NCBI GenBank assembly: GCA_030147525.1
Contig: JASBVF010000047.1
Span: 186,001 to 250,000 of the forward strand
Direction of reading: 5' to 3'
From: Bacteroidota bacterium
GTDB lineage: Bacteria; Bacteroidota; Bacteroidia; Chitinophagales; Saprospiraceae
Length of the DNA stretch: 64,000 nt
Below the pieces are notes generated by a model. It was not told where the DNA came from. It was given only the letters and a program-made list of their open reading frames with translations, and searched no databases. Both the position numbers and the translations under genes were made by a program. This document shows positions 32,836-40,780 of this stretch, piece by piece. Positions within the stretch are counted from its first letter, which is position 1; every line of letters begins with the position of its first letter.

Positions 32836-33933
32836 ATGAAAAAGCTATTTTTCGGGATGCTCCTGGCGAGCGTCATGGGGATGTTTTTTGCCTGTCAAAA
32901 AGACAGCCTCTCCACAACAGACGATCTGATTAACACCATTTCAAACTCCCAAAACAAGCAACTGGTGATGAATGGCGAGCTGCCTTCCGGCATTTCCACC
33001 TACGTGGCGCAGGGCTACAGCCCCGTAAGCATCGAAGCTGCCTGGCACGTGGAAAAATCCGGTTATGAAGTAGCGCTTGAGGATGGTCAGGTGCTCTACT
33101 TCAACGAGCGCAACCACTTTCTTGGCAAAGATGATGGCACCCGCCACCGTCACGGGCGCCTGCGTTGCCTGAGAGGTGAAGAGGCATCCGTCGCTGATTT
33201 GCCCGAGGCAGCGACGGAACACATCACGGAGAACTTTCCGAACGAAACCATTGAATTGGTGAAAACAAAGCCTGGCGGTGCATTCGCCGTCAAACTTTCC
33301 AATGGCGACATCCTGATGTTCGATGCTGAAGGCGTGTTCATCCGTGAGTGCGGCGAAATGGCTGGTCCCGGCGGTCCCGGCGGTCCTGGTGGCCCTGGCG
33401 GCCCTGGCGGCGGTCACCCCTGCGGCTGCATGCACGGCGATACGGTCACCGTTGATGATCTGCCTGAGGAGGCAACAGGGTTCATTGAAACGGAATATCC
33501 GGATGAAACCATCGCCTTCGTGGTACTCAAAGCAAGCGGCAAGTTCGCAGTTGAGTTGGGCGACGGCACGGTACTGCTATTCGATGCAGATGGTATTTTT
33601 ATCAAAGAATGCGGCGTGGCTGAACCTGGTCTCGGCGGTTACGGTCCCTGGAGCCATCACGGTCACGGACCTCATGGCGGTGGCGGAATGGGTCCTGGCG
33701 GAGGTGGCATGGGGCCTGGTGGAGGCGGTCCTGGTGGAGGAATTAGTGGGACGCAGGTAACGCTTGACGAGCTCCCACAGGCTGCTCAGGACTACCTTGC
33801 TGCTAATTACCCAGATGCTTCTATCGAAAAAGCTGTTCAAAAACCGAATGGATTTTACTTCGTGAAATTGTCCAATGGTGAAAAACTATTGTTTGACGGC
33901 GATGGAAACATCCTTTTCGACAGTGGCAATTAG
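32836..33933 (+). CDS. Lipoprotein with four PepSY-like repeats and Gly-rich linkers
   Basis: 365 residues, signal peptide with lipobox MFFAC (Cys20). Four copies of a roughly 60-residue PepSY-like (BLIP-like) unit follow. Units 2-4 share the pattern (V/L)-x-(D/E)-LP-x-x-A-x-x-(F/Y)-(I/L) ... FAVKLSNGDILMFDAEGVFI. The first unit is diverged. Linkers are almost pure Gly/Pro (around 177-190 and 270-300, the latter with His). PepSY-like domains are thought to bind or inhibit partners such as peptidases in the envelope. An ECF-type promoter candidate lies upstream and a terminator after it, so it is a separate transcription unit of the sigma regulon. Confidence 0.8.
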   Translation: MKKLFFGMLLASVMGMFFACQKDSLSTTDDLINTISNSQNKQLVMNGELPSGISTYVAQGYSPVSIEAAWHVEKSGYEVALEDGQVLYFNERNHFLGKDDGTRHRHGRLRCLRGEEASVADLPEAATEHITENFPNETIELVKTKPGGAFAVKLSNGDILMFDAEGVFIRECGEMAGPGGPGGPGGPGGPGGGHPCGCMHGDTVTVDDLPEEATGFIETEYPDETIAFVVLKASGKFAVELGDGTVLLFDADGIFIKECGVAEPGLGGYGPWSHHGHGPHGGGGMGPGGGGMGPGGGGPGGGISGTQVTLDELPQAAQDYLAANYPDASIEKAVQKPNGFYFVKLSNGEKLLFDGDGNILFDSGN

Positions 33934-33961
33934 TCAACTTTTATATAGGGTTTTAAGTAGG

Positions 33962-33997
33962 AGCGTTTGCCGGGAGTGTACCGGCAGGCGCTTTTTT
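33962..33997 (+). terminator. Intrinsic terminator after the PepSY-like gene
   Basis: AGCGTTTGCCGG (33962-33973) pairs with CCGGCAGGCGCT (33981-33992) with two G-U pairs, then TTTTTT. Confidence 0.85.
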
Positions 33998-34174
33998 CGT
34001 TGATAAAATGGTCGGGTTGGTGGGTCTCAAGTGCTATTTTAAAACAGGAAAAAAAACTGATAGAGGAAAAAATCGGATTGGTTGATTAAACTTCTGAGCT
34101 GCTTTGGATTCATACACCTTTGTAACATCAAAACGAAAGGAAAAGCATTTTTCAAACCCATAAATTCATTCAAC

Positions 34175-34906
34175 ATGAAATCTAAAGCAAGAATCATTCT
34201 CACCGGATTAACCATGATGGCCTTCGTTTTTACCCTCCAGGCACAGCGGGGCGAAGGACCCCGACCCACACCTGAACAAATGGCTGAAAAGCAAACTGAA
34301 ATGATGACCGAGAAGCTTGCCCTCACGCCGGAGCAGGCCAGTAAAATCAAGGATATCAATCAGAAATATGCAGAAAAGCAAAAGATGCAGCGGGATGGAA
34401 TGAAAGGAGAACGTGAAAAGAACCGCACTGCCATGCAGCAGCTTCAGGACGAACGCAAGAAGGAGGTCAATGCCGTTTTAAACAAAGATCAGCAAGCCAA
34501 ATTTGAGCAAATGCAGTCCGAAAGAGGCCAGGGTCGGCCCGGAAAAATGGGACATGGGAAAGGTGCCCATGGCGAAAGGTCCGGCCACGCTCCCGATCCG
34601 GAAAAACGGGCTGACCGCATGACGCAGCACATGACCGAGAAGCTTGCCCTCTCCACTGATCAGGCGGAAAAAGTAAAGGCCATCAACCTCGATTTTGCGA
34701 AGCAACAACAAACGCTCCATGCCGAGGCGCCTGAAGGCGAGCGGCCGGAAGCGAAAGCAGTAGAAAAATTGCGGAAGCAACACCAGGCCCAACTTAAAAA
34801 AGTGTTGACCAAAGAACAGTACAGCCAGTGGGAGGAAATGGCGAAGGAACGTAAGCAAGGCCGCAACGGCAAGGATAAACCACGGCCAGGAACGAAGGGC
34901 ATGTAA
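34175..34906 (+). CDS. Secreted Spy/CpxP-like protein with two repeats
   Basis: 243 residues from the ATG at 34175; signal peptide MKSKARIILTGLTMMAFVFT ending LQAQ. Two tandem helical units each begin (E/K)xxAxxxTxxMTEKLAL(T/S)xxQAxKVKxIN, with basic, Met- and Gln-rich helices, and end with (N/T)KxQ-type LNKDQQAKFEQM / LTKEQYSQWEEM. This LTxEQ pattern recalls periplasmic Spy/CpxP chaperones and metal-binding relatives. The linker is Gly/His/Lys-rich (RGQGRPGKMGHGKGAHGERS) and might bind metal. A single-unit paralogue follows at 35065. A chaperone or sensor function in envelope stress is plausible but not shown. Confidence 0.75.
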   Translation: MKSKARIILTGLTMMAFVFTLQAQRGEGPRPTPEQMAEKQTEMMTEKLALTPEQASKIKDINQKYAEKQKMQRDGMKGEREKNRTAMQQLQDERKKEVNAVLNKDQQAKFEQMQSERGQGRPGKMGHGKGAHGERSGHAPDPEKRADRMTQHMTEKLALSTDQAEKVKAINLDFAKQQQTLHAEAPEGERPEAKAVEKLRKQHQAQLKKVLTKEQYSQWEEMAKERKQGRNGKDKPRPGTKGM

Positions 34907-34917
34907 GCACAGTCAGG

Positions 34918-34977
34918 GTTGGATGGTTGGCTCGCTGACAACCATCCAACTACTCAACATTTTTCTTTTGTTGAGTA
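34918..34977. terminator. Two adjacent stem-loops after the first Spy/CpxP-like gene
   Basis: GTTGGATGGTTG (34918-34929) pairs perfectly with CAACCATCCAAC (34939-34950). Directly after it TACTCAAC (34951-34958) pairs with GTTGAGTA (34970-34977). The first arm repeats the word GGATGGTTGG, also used at 9.8 kb. Confidence 0.7.
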
Positions 34978-35064
34978 TTCCTTCGTTTTCATTGATTAAA
35001 ATTAGCAGCTATTTAAAATTCCATCAGTTTTGACGGATCAAACTTCATCAAAAATCCATTTAAC

Positions 35065-35481
35065 ATGAAAATCACCTTTCGAATTTTAGCACTCACAACG
35101 CTTTTTTTTATCGGCTTCGCCAATGTCAACGCTCAGCGTGGCAACTGGGATTCCTCACCCGAAGAAAGAGCTGAAAAACAAACGACAACGATGACGGAAA
35201 AACTCTCGCTTTCCGCAAAACAGGCCGAAAAAGTGAAAGAAATTAACCTGAAATATGCCAACAAAATGAAGGAGGCCCGTGCCGCCAACACCGATGGCGA
35301 TTGGTCAGCCATGCGTGAAACCATGGGTAAGCTTCGCCAGGAGCAGGACGCTGAATTGAAAACTGTACTGACGAAGGAACAGGCTGAAACCTGGACTAAA
35401 TTTCAGGAAGAACAGCGCAGCCAGCGAGGACCACGGGACGGCAAAGGCAAAAAAGGCGAACCGAAGGATAAGAAAAGTTAA
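35065..35481 (+). CDS. Secreted Spy/CpxP-like protein, single repeat
   Basis: 138 residues with a signal peptide (ILALTTLFFIGFANVNAQ). One helical unit EERAEKQTTTMTEKLSLSAK, QAEKVKEINLKYANKMKEAR, then LKTVLTKEQAETWTKFQEEQ, closely matching the units of the preceding protein. The C-terminal tail is Lys/Gly/Arg-rich. The paralogous pair is separated by stem-loops, so the genes may be expressed separately. Role by analogy: periplasmic chaperone or stress modulator. Confidence 0.75.
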   Translation: MKITFRILALTTLFFIGFANVNAQRGNWDSSPEERAEKQTTTMTEKLSLSAKQAEKVKEINLKYANKMKEARAANTDGDWSAMRETMGKLRQEQDAELKTVLTKEQAETWTKFQEEQRSQRGPRDGKGKKGEPKDKKS

Positions 35482-35509
35482 ATCCTAATCGGTTGAATTC
35501 AATTCTCAG

Positions 35510-35546
35510 CAGCCGGATGGTGGATAGACGGACCGCCTTCCGGCTG
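35510..35546 (+). terminator. Stem-loop after the second Spy/CpxP-like gene
   Basis: CAGCCGGA (35510-35517) pairs with TCCGGCTG (35539-35546); the loop can pair further (GGTGG/CCGCC). No strong T-run follows, so termination is uncertain. Confidence 0.4.
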
Positions 35547-35611
35547 TTGTGTAAAATATTTTAAACAATCAATTTGATCTACGAGTGAAAACCCTCAGCC
35601 ATTAAATTCTT

Positions 35612-38461
35612 ATGAAAAACCTTCTACTTGTTATTTCCATGCTGTTCGCAATGAGCGCTACAGCCCAAAATTTCTCGATCAAAGGCAAAGCTACCGATGA
35701 AAGCGGGGGGGCTTTGCCTGGCGCTCACATTGCCTTGCAGTATCCCTGGGGCGAAGATGCCAGGCTGTCAGCTACGGAACCTGACGGAAGTTTTATTCTG
35801 CCAAATGTTGAGCAGGGTGGTTACAAACTCAAAATTTCATACCTCGGGTACGAAGATTTAATCAGGGAGGTGACCATTTCCACGGAGTCTATTGACCTTG
35901 GAACGTTGAAACTGGAACCCGGATCGACGCAACTGGCAGAGGTACAGGTGAAGGAGCGCATCGCCATGGCGAAACAGGACGGAGACACAACCTCTTTCAA
36001 TGCTGACGCTTTCAAGGTGATGAAAGATGCGAGTGCAGAGGATTTGGTGGGAAAAATGCCGACAGTCACCGTCCAGGGGGGTAAAGTACAGGCTCAGGGT
36101 GAGGATGTAAAGCAGGTGCTCGTGGACGGCAAGCCTTTTTTCGGCAGTGACCCGACCGCAGCCTTGAAAAACCTGCCTGCAGAGGTGATTGAAAAAATTC
36201 AAATTTACGACCAGGCCAGCGACCAGTCACAATTCACCGGCTTCGACGACGGGAACGCTTCCAAGACGATAAATATCATCACACGGTCCAATATGCAGGC
36301 TGGCCAGTTTGGTAAAATTTACGGAGGTTATGGGTATGATAACAAATGGCAGGGCGGAGGAAACATCAATTACTTCAATGGCGACCGGCGAATTTCGCTG
36401 ATTGGAATGACGAATAATGTCAACATTCAGAATTTCTCCACGGACGACCTGCTGGGGGTTGTTGGAAGTAGTGGTGGCCGGCGAGGCGGCGGCGGTCGGG
36501 GCGGCGGAGGACGAGGTGGCTGGGGTGGTGGCGGCTCCATTCGTGACTTTTTGGTCAATCCGTCGGGTGGAATTGCAACAACTCACGCCATCGGCCTCAA
36601 CTATTCTGATAAATGGGGTAAAAAGCTGGAGGTGACCGGAAGTTATTTTTTTAATAAAAGCAAAAGTGATGCAGAGGAGATTTTGACGCAGCAATTTGTG
36701 GACTCGGAAGGTTTGGGGCAGGTGTATGATGAAACGACTTTTTCCACCAGCAACAATACCAACCATCGGACTAATTTCCGTTTTGAATATGAAATTGACT
36801 CGTCCAACTCCATCATCATGCGCCCCAGCCTGAGTTGGCAAATCAATGATGGCAACTCCGCAACTGCCGGTCTTACCAATTTAAACAACACCCTGCTCAA
36901 CGAAACCAACAACCTTTATCGCTCGGACCTGGAGGGACTGAATTTTAGTAATAATTTGCTTTGGCGGCACAAGTTTGCGAAGCGGGGCCGGACATTTTCG
37001 GTCAATATTTCATCAGGCTACTCGCCCAAAAAGGGAGGAAGCGAGCTTCAGTCGACGAGTGCGTTTTTCAGGCAACCCAGTTCTTTTGATACGTTGGATC
37101 AGCAATCAAATCTTGATGTGAATAGCTGGAACGCCTCTACCAACTTCAACTACACCGAACCGGTAGGTGAAAATGGCCAGCTGATGTTAGAGTACCGGGC
37201 AAGCTATCAGCAGGAGGAGTCAGACAAAAAAGCTTACGACTTTTCAGAAGCCACGCAAGGGTATGATGATCTGAACGAGCCGCTGAGCAATGTTTTTTCA
37301 AACGACTACTTCACCCATCGTCCAGGGTTGGGCTACAGCTATCGCAAGGGCCGGAACCTTATGGTCATGGCACGGGCCTCTTACCAATATGCGACCTTGA
37401 TGAACGATCAGACTTTCCCGCAGACGCTCGAAACGGAGCAAACTTTCTCTAACCTGCTTCCGTTTGCCATGCTGCGGTGGGATATCAACGGGCGGCAGAA
37501 AAACATGCGGGTGTTTTATCGCACGAACACGGACCTCCCTTCCATTGAGCAGCTGCAAAATGTGGTTGACAACAGCAATCCACTTCAGCTCCGGGTGGGT
37601 AACCCTAACCTGAAGCAAGCCTATTCGCACAGTCTTTTCCTGCGTTACCAGGCAACAAACACGGAGAAGTCCACGGTGTTTTTTGCCATGCTTGGAGGAA
37701 GTTTGACGAATAATTATATCGCAAACGGCACCTACCTTGCCAACAGTGGTCATCCTATTTTCGATGAGTTGGAAGTGCAGCGAGGCGCCCAGGTCACACA
37801 ACCCGTCAATTTGGACGGTTACCGAAGTCTTCGTTCTTATCTCACTTACGGCGTTCCGGTGAAGCCCATCAAGTCTAATTTGAACATGGACCTGAGCTGG
37901 AATTTTTCACGTACACCCGGCTTGTTGAATGATGAACAGAATTTTGCCAACACGCACACATTTGGAACCGGCCTTACGTTGAGTAGCAATATCAGCGACA
38001 AGCTGGATTTTACCATCGCCGGGCGGCCAAGTTACAGCCGTGTGAATAATTCATTACAAACGAACAGCAACACGGAATATCTGAATCTGAATTCTTCCGT
38101 GCGTTTTAACTGGATGATTATCGAGGGTTTCGTACTTCGCACCGACCTGGCGAACCAGTTATACACGGGACTTTCCGATAGTTTTAATCAAAACTACTGG
38201 CTTTGGAATGTTGGCATTGGCAAGAAGTTATTTAAAAACGAGCGGGGCGAGCTTACGTTCTCTGTCAATGATTTGTTGAATCAGAACCGGAATATTAGCA
38301 GGACGGTAACTGAAACTTACATTCAGGATAGTTGGACGAATGCACTGACCCGCTACCTGATGCTTACATTTACCTACAACCTGCGCCATTTCGGAAGTCA
38401 GCCTTCCGGTCAGAATGAAGAACGACGATGGGATGGCAGGCCACCTTTTGGAAGGGACTAA
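35612..38461 (+). CDS. Outer-membrane beta-barrel protein with N-terminal carboxypeptidase-regulatory-like domain (TonB-receptor-like)
   Basis: 949 residues; signal peptide MKNLLLVISMLFAMSATAQ. Residues about 20-110 form a CarboxypepD_reg-like domain (GKATDESGGALPGAHIALQY, YKLKISYLGYEDL). A plug-like domain follows (DAFKVMKDASAEDLVGKMPT, VKQVLVDGKPFFGSDPTAAL, INIITRSN). A Gly/Arg-rich insertion, GGRRGGGGRGGGGRGGWGGG, lies near residue 295. The rest is a large barrel (OMP_b-brl_3 type) ending LMLTFTYNLRHFGSQPSG plus a short Arg-rich tail. It is the last gene before a bidirectional terminator. The transported ligand is unknown; no SusD-like partner is nearby, so glycan import is not implied. 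Confidence 0.85.
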   Translation: MKNLLLVISMLFAMSATAQNFSIKGKATDESGGALPGAHIALQYPWGEDARLSATEPDGSFILPNVEQGGYKLKISYLGYEDLIREVTISTESIDLGTLKLEPGSTQLAEVQVKERIAMAKQDGDTTSFNADAFKVMKDASAEDLVGKMPTVTVQGGKVQAQGEDVKQVLVDGKPFFGSDPTAALKNLPAEVIEKIQIYDQASDQSQFTGFDDGNASKTINIITRSNMQAGQFGKIYGGYGYDNKWQGGGNINYFNGDRRISLIGMTNNVNIQNFSTDDLLGVVGSSGGRRGGGGRGGGGRGGWGGGGSIRDFLVNPSGGIATTHAIGLNYSDKWGKKLEVTGSYFFNKSKSDAEEILTQQFVDSEGLGQVYDETTFSTSNNTNHRTNFRFEYEIDSSNSIIMRPSLSWQINDGNSATAGLTNLNNTLLNETNNLYRSDLEGLNFSNNLLWRHKFAKRGRTFSVNISSGYSPKKGGSELQSTSAFFRQPSSFDTLDQQSNLDVNSWNASTNFNYTEPVGENGQLMLEYRASYQQEESDKKAYDFSEATQGYDDLNEPLSNVFSNDYFTHRPGLGYSYRKGRNLMVMARASYQYATLMNDQTFPQTLETEQTFSNLLPFAMLRWDINGRQKNMRVFYRTNTDLPSIEQLQNVVDNSNPLQLRVGNPNLKQAYSHSLFLRYQATNTEKSTVFFAMLGGSLTNNYIANGTYLANSGHPIFDELEVQRGAQVTQPVNLDGYRSLRSYLTYGVPVKPIKSNLNMDLSWNFSRTPGLLNDEQNFANTHTFGTGLTLSSNISDKLDFTIAGRPSYSRVNNSLQTNSNTEYLNLNSSVRFNWMIIEGFVLRTDLANQLYTGLSDSFNQNYWLWNVGIGKKLFKNERGELTFSVNDLLNQNRNISRTVTETYIQDSWTNALTRYLMLTFTYNLRHFGSQPSGQNEERRWDGRPPFGRD

Positions 38462-38502
38462 AAAAAGCCCCTGCGATAAATCAAGTCGCAGGGGCTTTTT
38501 TC
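38462..38502. terminator. Bidirectional intrinsic terminator
   Basis: AAAAAAGCCCCTGCGA (38462-38477) and TCGCAGGGGCTTTTTT (38487-38502) form a perfect 16-bp stem with T-runs on both strands, between convergent genes. Confidence 0.92.
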
Positions 38503-38516
38503 ATTTTTAAAAAAGA

Positions 38517-39821
38517 TCAATGATTCAACTCTGACAAGATAATACCAACAGTGACCTGATGGTTAATGTTAGCACGGCGGTTGTCATTTTCCTGCCAGGA
38601 CATTTTACCGGTGGTGCAACGGACATTTATAATGTTTCCGTAACGCATTCCGACTTCAAATCTCCGGCTGTTGTAACGGTAGGGTAAAGCACAGCGCACT
38701 ACATCGCCCTCGGCTACGGTAGCAATGCTGTAGATTACCAACTGTCCGGTTGTCATAGCGAAACCAGCGCCTGCCTGTGGGCCAAAGCCTGTCGCAAAAC
38801 CTTTGTTGAAGGATGTAAATGGTGGGCGGTAATCCCTGTGAGCAGGAGCATAGGTGCCGAACTCCATACCGAGGCTTGTGATAAGCCGGAAGGAAGTGTT
38901 GCCCCATGCACCAATGCGTGGAGTAGCCATCATCGCAAAGTCACCATAAAACATTAATGGATTGAAACCACCTTTGTCACCTTCCTCACGGGCGCCGGAT
39001 GCGTCGCTTGCGGAGGCTAATGTTCTCTCTCCACCATTCCAGCTTGCCATGACATGCCAGCGGGCTTCAATAGGAAGGATGGGGGTAGGGTAGTTGCACT
39101 GATCAGCTTCTTTGTCGAACCTTGGTACGGAGCCTATCCTGATGACCTTTGCATCAGCAGAGTATTCCTCTCCCCAGTATTTATAATCGGCATTCTGGAC
39201 TCCAAAAGCCAATTCAAGGTCAGGGAAAGAGATCGGGTCAAATAGCTTGTCGAGCAAGTTGGCAAAGTTGTTCGGGTTGCTGGGGAATGTAGAGCCCATT
39301 ACCATCCCCAGGGTGTCTTGCAATATATCGTAATGCTCATCTGTCAGGTTGTCAAAATCAATGATAATAACATTCCAGTTAGCTGAATCAAACCTGAGGC
39401 TGTCCTGGTATTGACCGTACAGACCGCCTAACGAATCGAAATTAGAACCGAAAATGTCCTGGATTTCGTCAAGTTCCCCTAACAATGTGTCTGCGTCAGA
39501 GCCGGCCAACCCGAATCCCGGGAGCCTGTCTAACAAGGTGTCCAAGCCTGCATCCAGCCCAAAAAGGTAGGTGGAGTCCAATACTCCTCCCGGTAATGGG
39601 TTGTTAAGCAGGTCGTAGTGCTCATTAAGTAATTCGTTGCCGTCAACTTGATTTACGTTCCAGGTTGTATCGAGGATTCCAAGGTTGTTGAAAAACTGGT
39701 TGTAAACAGTGTTGTCCGTCTGGTTGAGCAGATCAGCGAACAAATCCCACTGGGCATTGGCCTTCTGGCTGACTAGCGTTAATCCGAAAACAGTGATAAT
39801 AAGTAAAGGTAACTTATTCAT
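38517..39821 (-). CDS. Secreted or outer-membrane protein of unknown function
   Basis: 434 residues with a signal peptide (LLIITVFGLTLVSQKANA). The N-terminal half is rich in Asp/Asn/Leu with repeated short patterns (ELLNEHYDLLNN and NLTDEHYDILQD, LLDRL, LLGEL). The C-terminal half (about 200-434) has Gly/aromatic-rich strands (GFATGFGPQAGAGFAM, FEVGMRYGNI) and ends QVTVGIILSELNH, consistent with a beta-barrel or secreted beta-rich domain. Not a family I recognise. It stands alone between a terminator and a 780-base gene-free stretch. Confidence 0.65.
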   Translation of the reverse strand: MNKLPLLIITVFGLTLVSQKANAQWDLFADLLNQTDNTVYNQFFNNLGILDTTWNVNQVDGNELLNEHYDLLNNPLPGGVLDSTYLFGLDAGLDTLLDRLPGFGLAGSDADTLLGELDEIQDIFGSNFDSLGGLYGQYQDSLRFDSANWNVIIIDFDNLTDEHYDILQDTLGMVMGSTFPSNPNNFANLLDKLFDPISFPDLELAFGVQNADYKYWGEEYSADAKVIRIGSVPRFDKEADQCNYPTPILPIEARWHVMASWNGGERTLASASDASGAREEGDKGGFNPLMFYGDFAMMATPRIGAWGNTSFRLITSLGMEFGTYAPAHRDYRPPFTSFNKGFATGFGPQAGAGFAMTTGQLVIYSIATVAEGDVVRCALPYRYNSRRFEVGMRYGNIINVRCTTGKMSWQENDNRRANINHQVTVGIILSELNH

Positions 39822-40605
39822 TTGGAAAAAAATTAAAGGTTATGAAATAATAGGTTGTAGCTAATTGTTAGTACAGCATTTGTTTTTTTTTTGAAAACGG
39901 ATCGGAAGACACAAATGGCAAAGCCATTTGTTTTTATCGATCAGGAAAAACTAGCAAGGAAAGAGTACTTGCAATGTTGATTGCAAACGATTTAAAAAAT
40001 AAATCAGGTTCTGAGATGCTTAACGGAGCAGTTTAAGAGCAGAGTTTTGTTCAGTTTGGATTAGGTGTAAAACTGAATATGTGTCAGTTTTTAATTAACT
40101 GATAAAATTAAGGTACTTCCATTCATTCAAATGGACCGTATGAGCTAAGGCGTAAATTTACAGGTTTACATTGTTAATGCAAAATAAAATTAGTTATTAT
40201 TTCTAATACAAACTACACATTAGACTATCATAGATAAAACATTTCTTTTTAGTTTGTAGATCTACAACTTTTTACAAGTGCTAAAATCCTCAAGATCTTT
40301 CGGTCGTATCTTTGAGGAAAAATTTATGACTACCAGTGGTTTTCAGACTGTGTTTTGACAGCGCGTAAATAATCCTTAGAGTAGATTGAAATGCTATTTA
40401 ATTGGACAAAATATGCTGTTCGGCTTAAGTGAAATGAGGGGAATTTAAACGTAAAATAAGCTTGTTATGGCTGTTGACGCATAAAATCAAGCTTCCATTT
40501 TATTATGCGTGGTTAGCGAAAGAATAAAGCCTAATCTCGCTTTCTCGGCGCTGGGCAGGATGAGAATGCCGGAAGAATAGAAATCTGTTGAGTGAAAGAA
40601 AAGAG
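39822..40605. other. 784-base gene-free, AT-rich interval next to tRNA-Ser
   Basis: No ORF with credible composition. Structured points: a plus-strand hairpin with T-run at 39911-39935; TTGCAAT/ATTGCAA inverted repeat at about 39970-39988; a perfect 14-bp palindrome TTGTAGATCTACAA at 40254-40267; a plus-strand TATCTTTG (TAnnTTTG) at 40307-40314; and an imperfect stem ACGCATAA...TTATGCGT with AAGCTT in the loop at about 40479-40510. Such a stretch beside a tRNA gene could be the scar of an integrated element, but no integrase or repeat of the tRNA end is visible here. Confidence 0.45.
39911..39935 (+). terminator. Terminator-like hairpin without an upstream plus-strand gene
   Basis: ACAAATGGC (39911-39919), loop AAA, GCCATTTGT (39923-39931), then TTTT. 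It points in the plus direction although the neighbouring gene (38517-39821) is on the minus strand and starts 90 bases away. It may instead be part of that gene's upstream region. Confidence 0.4.
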
Positions 40606-40692
40606 CGGAGAGGGAGGGATTCGAACCCCCGGTACCTTTCGGTACGACGGTTTTCAAGACCGTTGCAATAAACCAGGCTCTGCCACCTCTCC
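40606..40692 (-). tRNA. tRNA-Ser (anticodon UGA)
   Basis: On the minus strand the acceptor stem GGAGAGG (40692-40686) pairs with CCTCTCC (40613-40607), discriminator G at 40606. The anticodon stem is ACGGT/ACCGT around CTTGAAA, anticodon TGA at 40656-40654. The long variable arm TACCGAAAGGTA and the T arm with GGTTCGAATCC complete a class II tRNA of 87 bases. CCA is not encoded. Two ORFs over it are artefacts. Confidence 0.97.
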
Positions 40693-40780
40693 GTATCAAA
40701 TATCGCTCTGACTTTTTCAAAGCGGCTGCAAAGGTAAAATCCTTTGTGAAAAAAGGAAATAGTTCGGCAAAATTTAAAAC

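Noticed and set aside
27986-38461. One single operon from the CotH-like gene to the large receptor
   Set aside because: A strong terminator at 33962, stem-loops at 34918 and 35510, and separate promoter-like sites show several transcription units.
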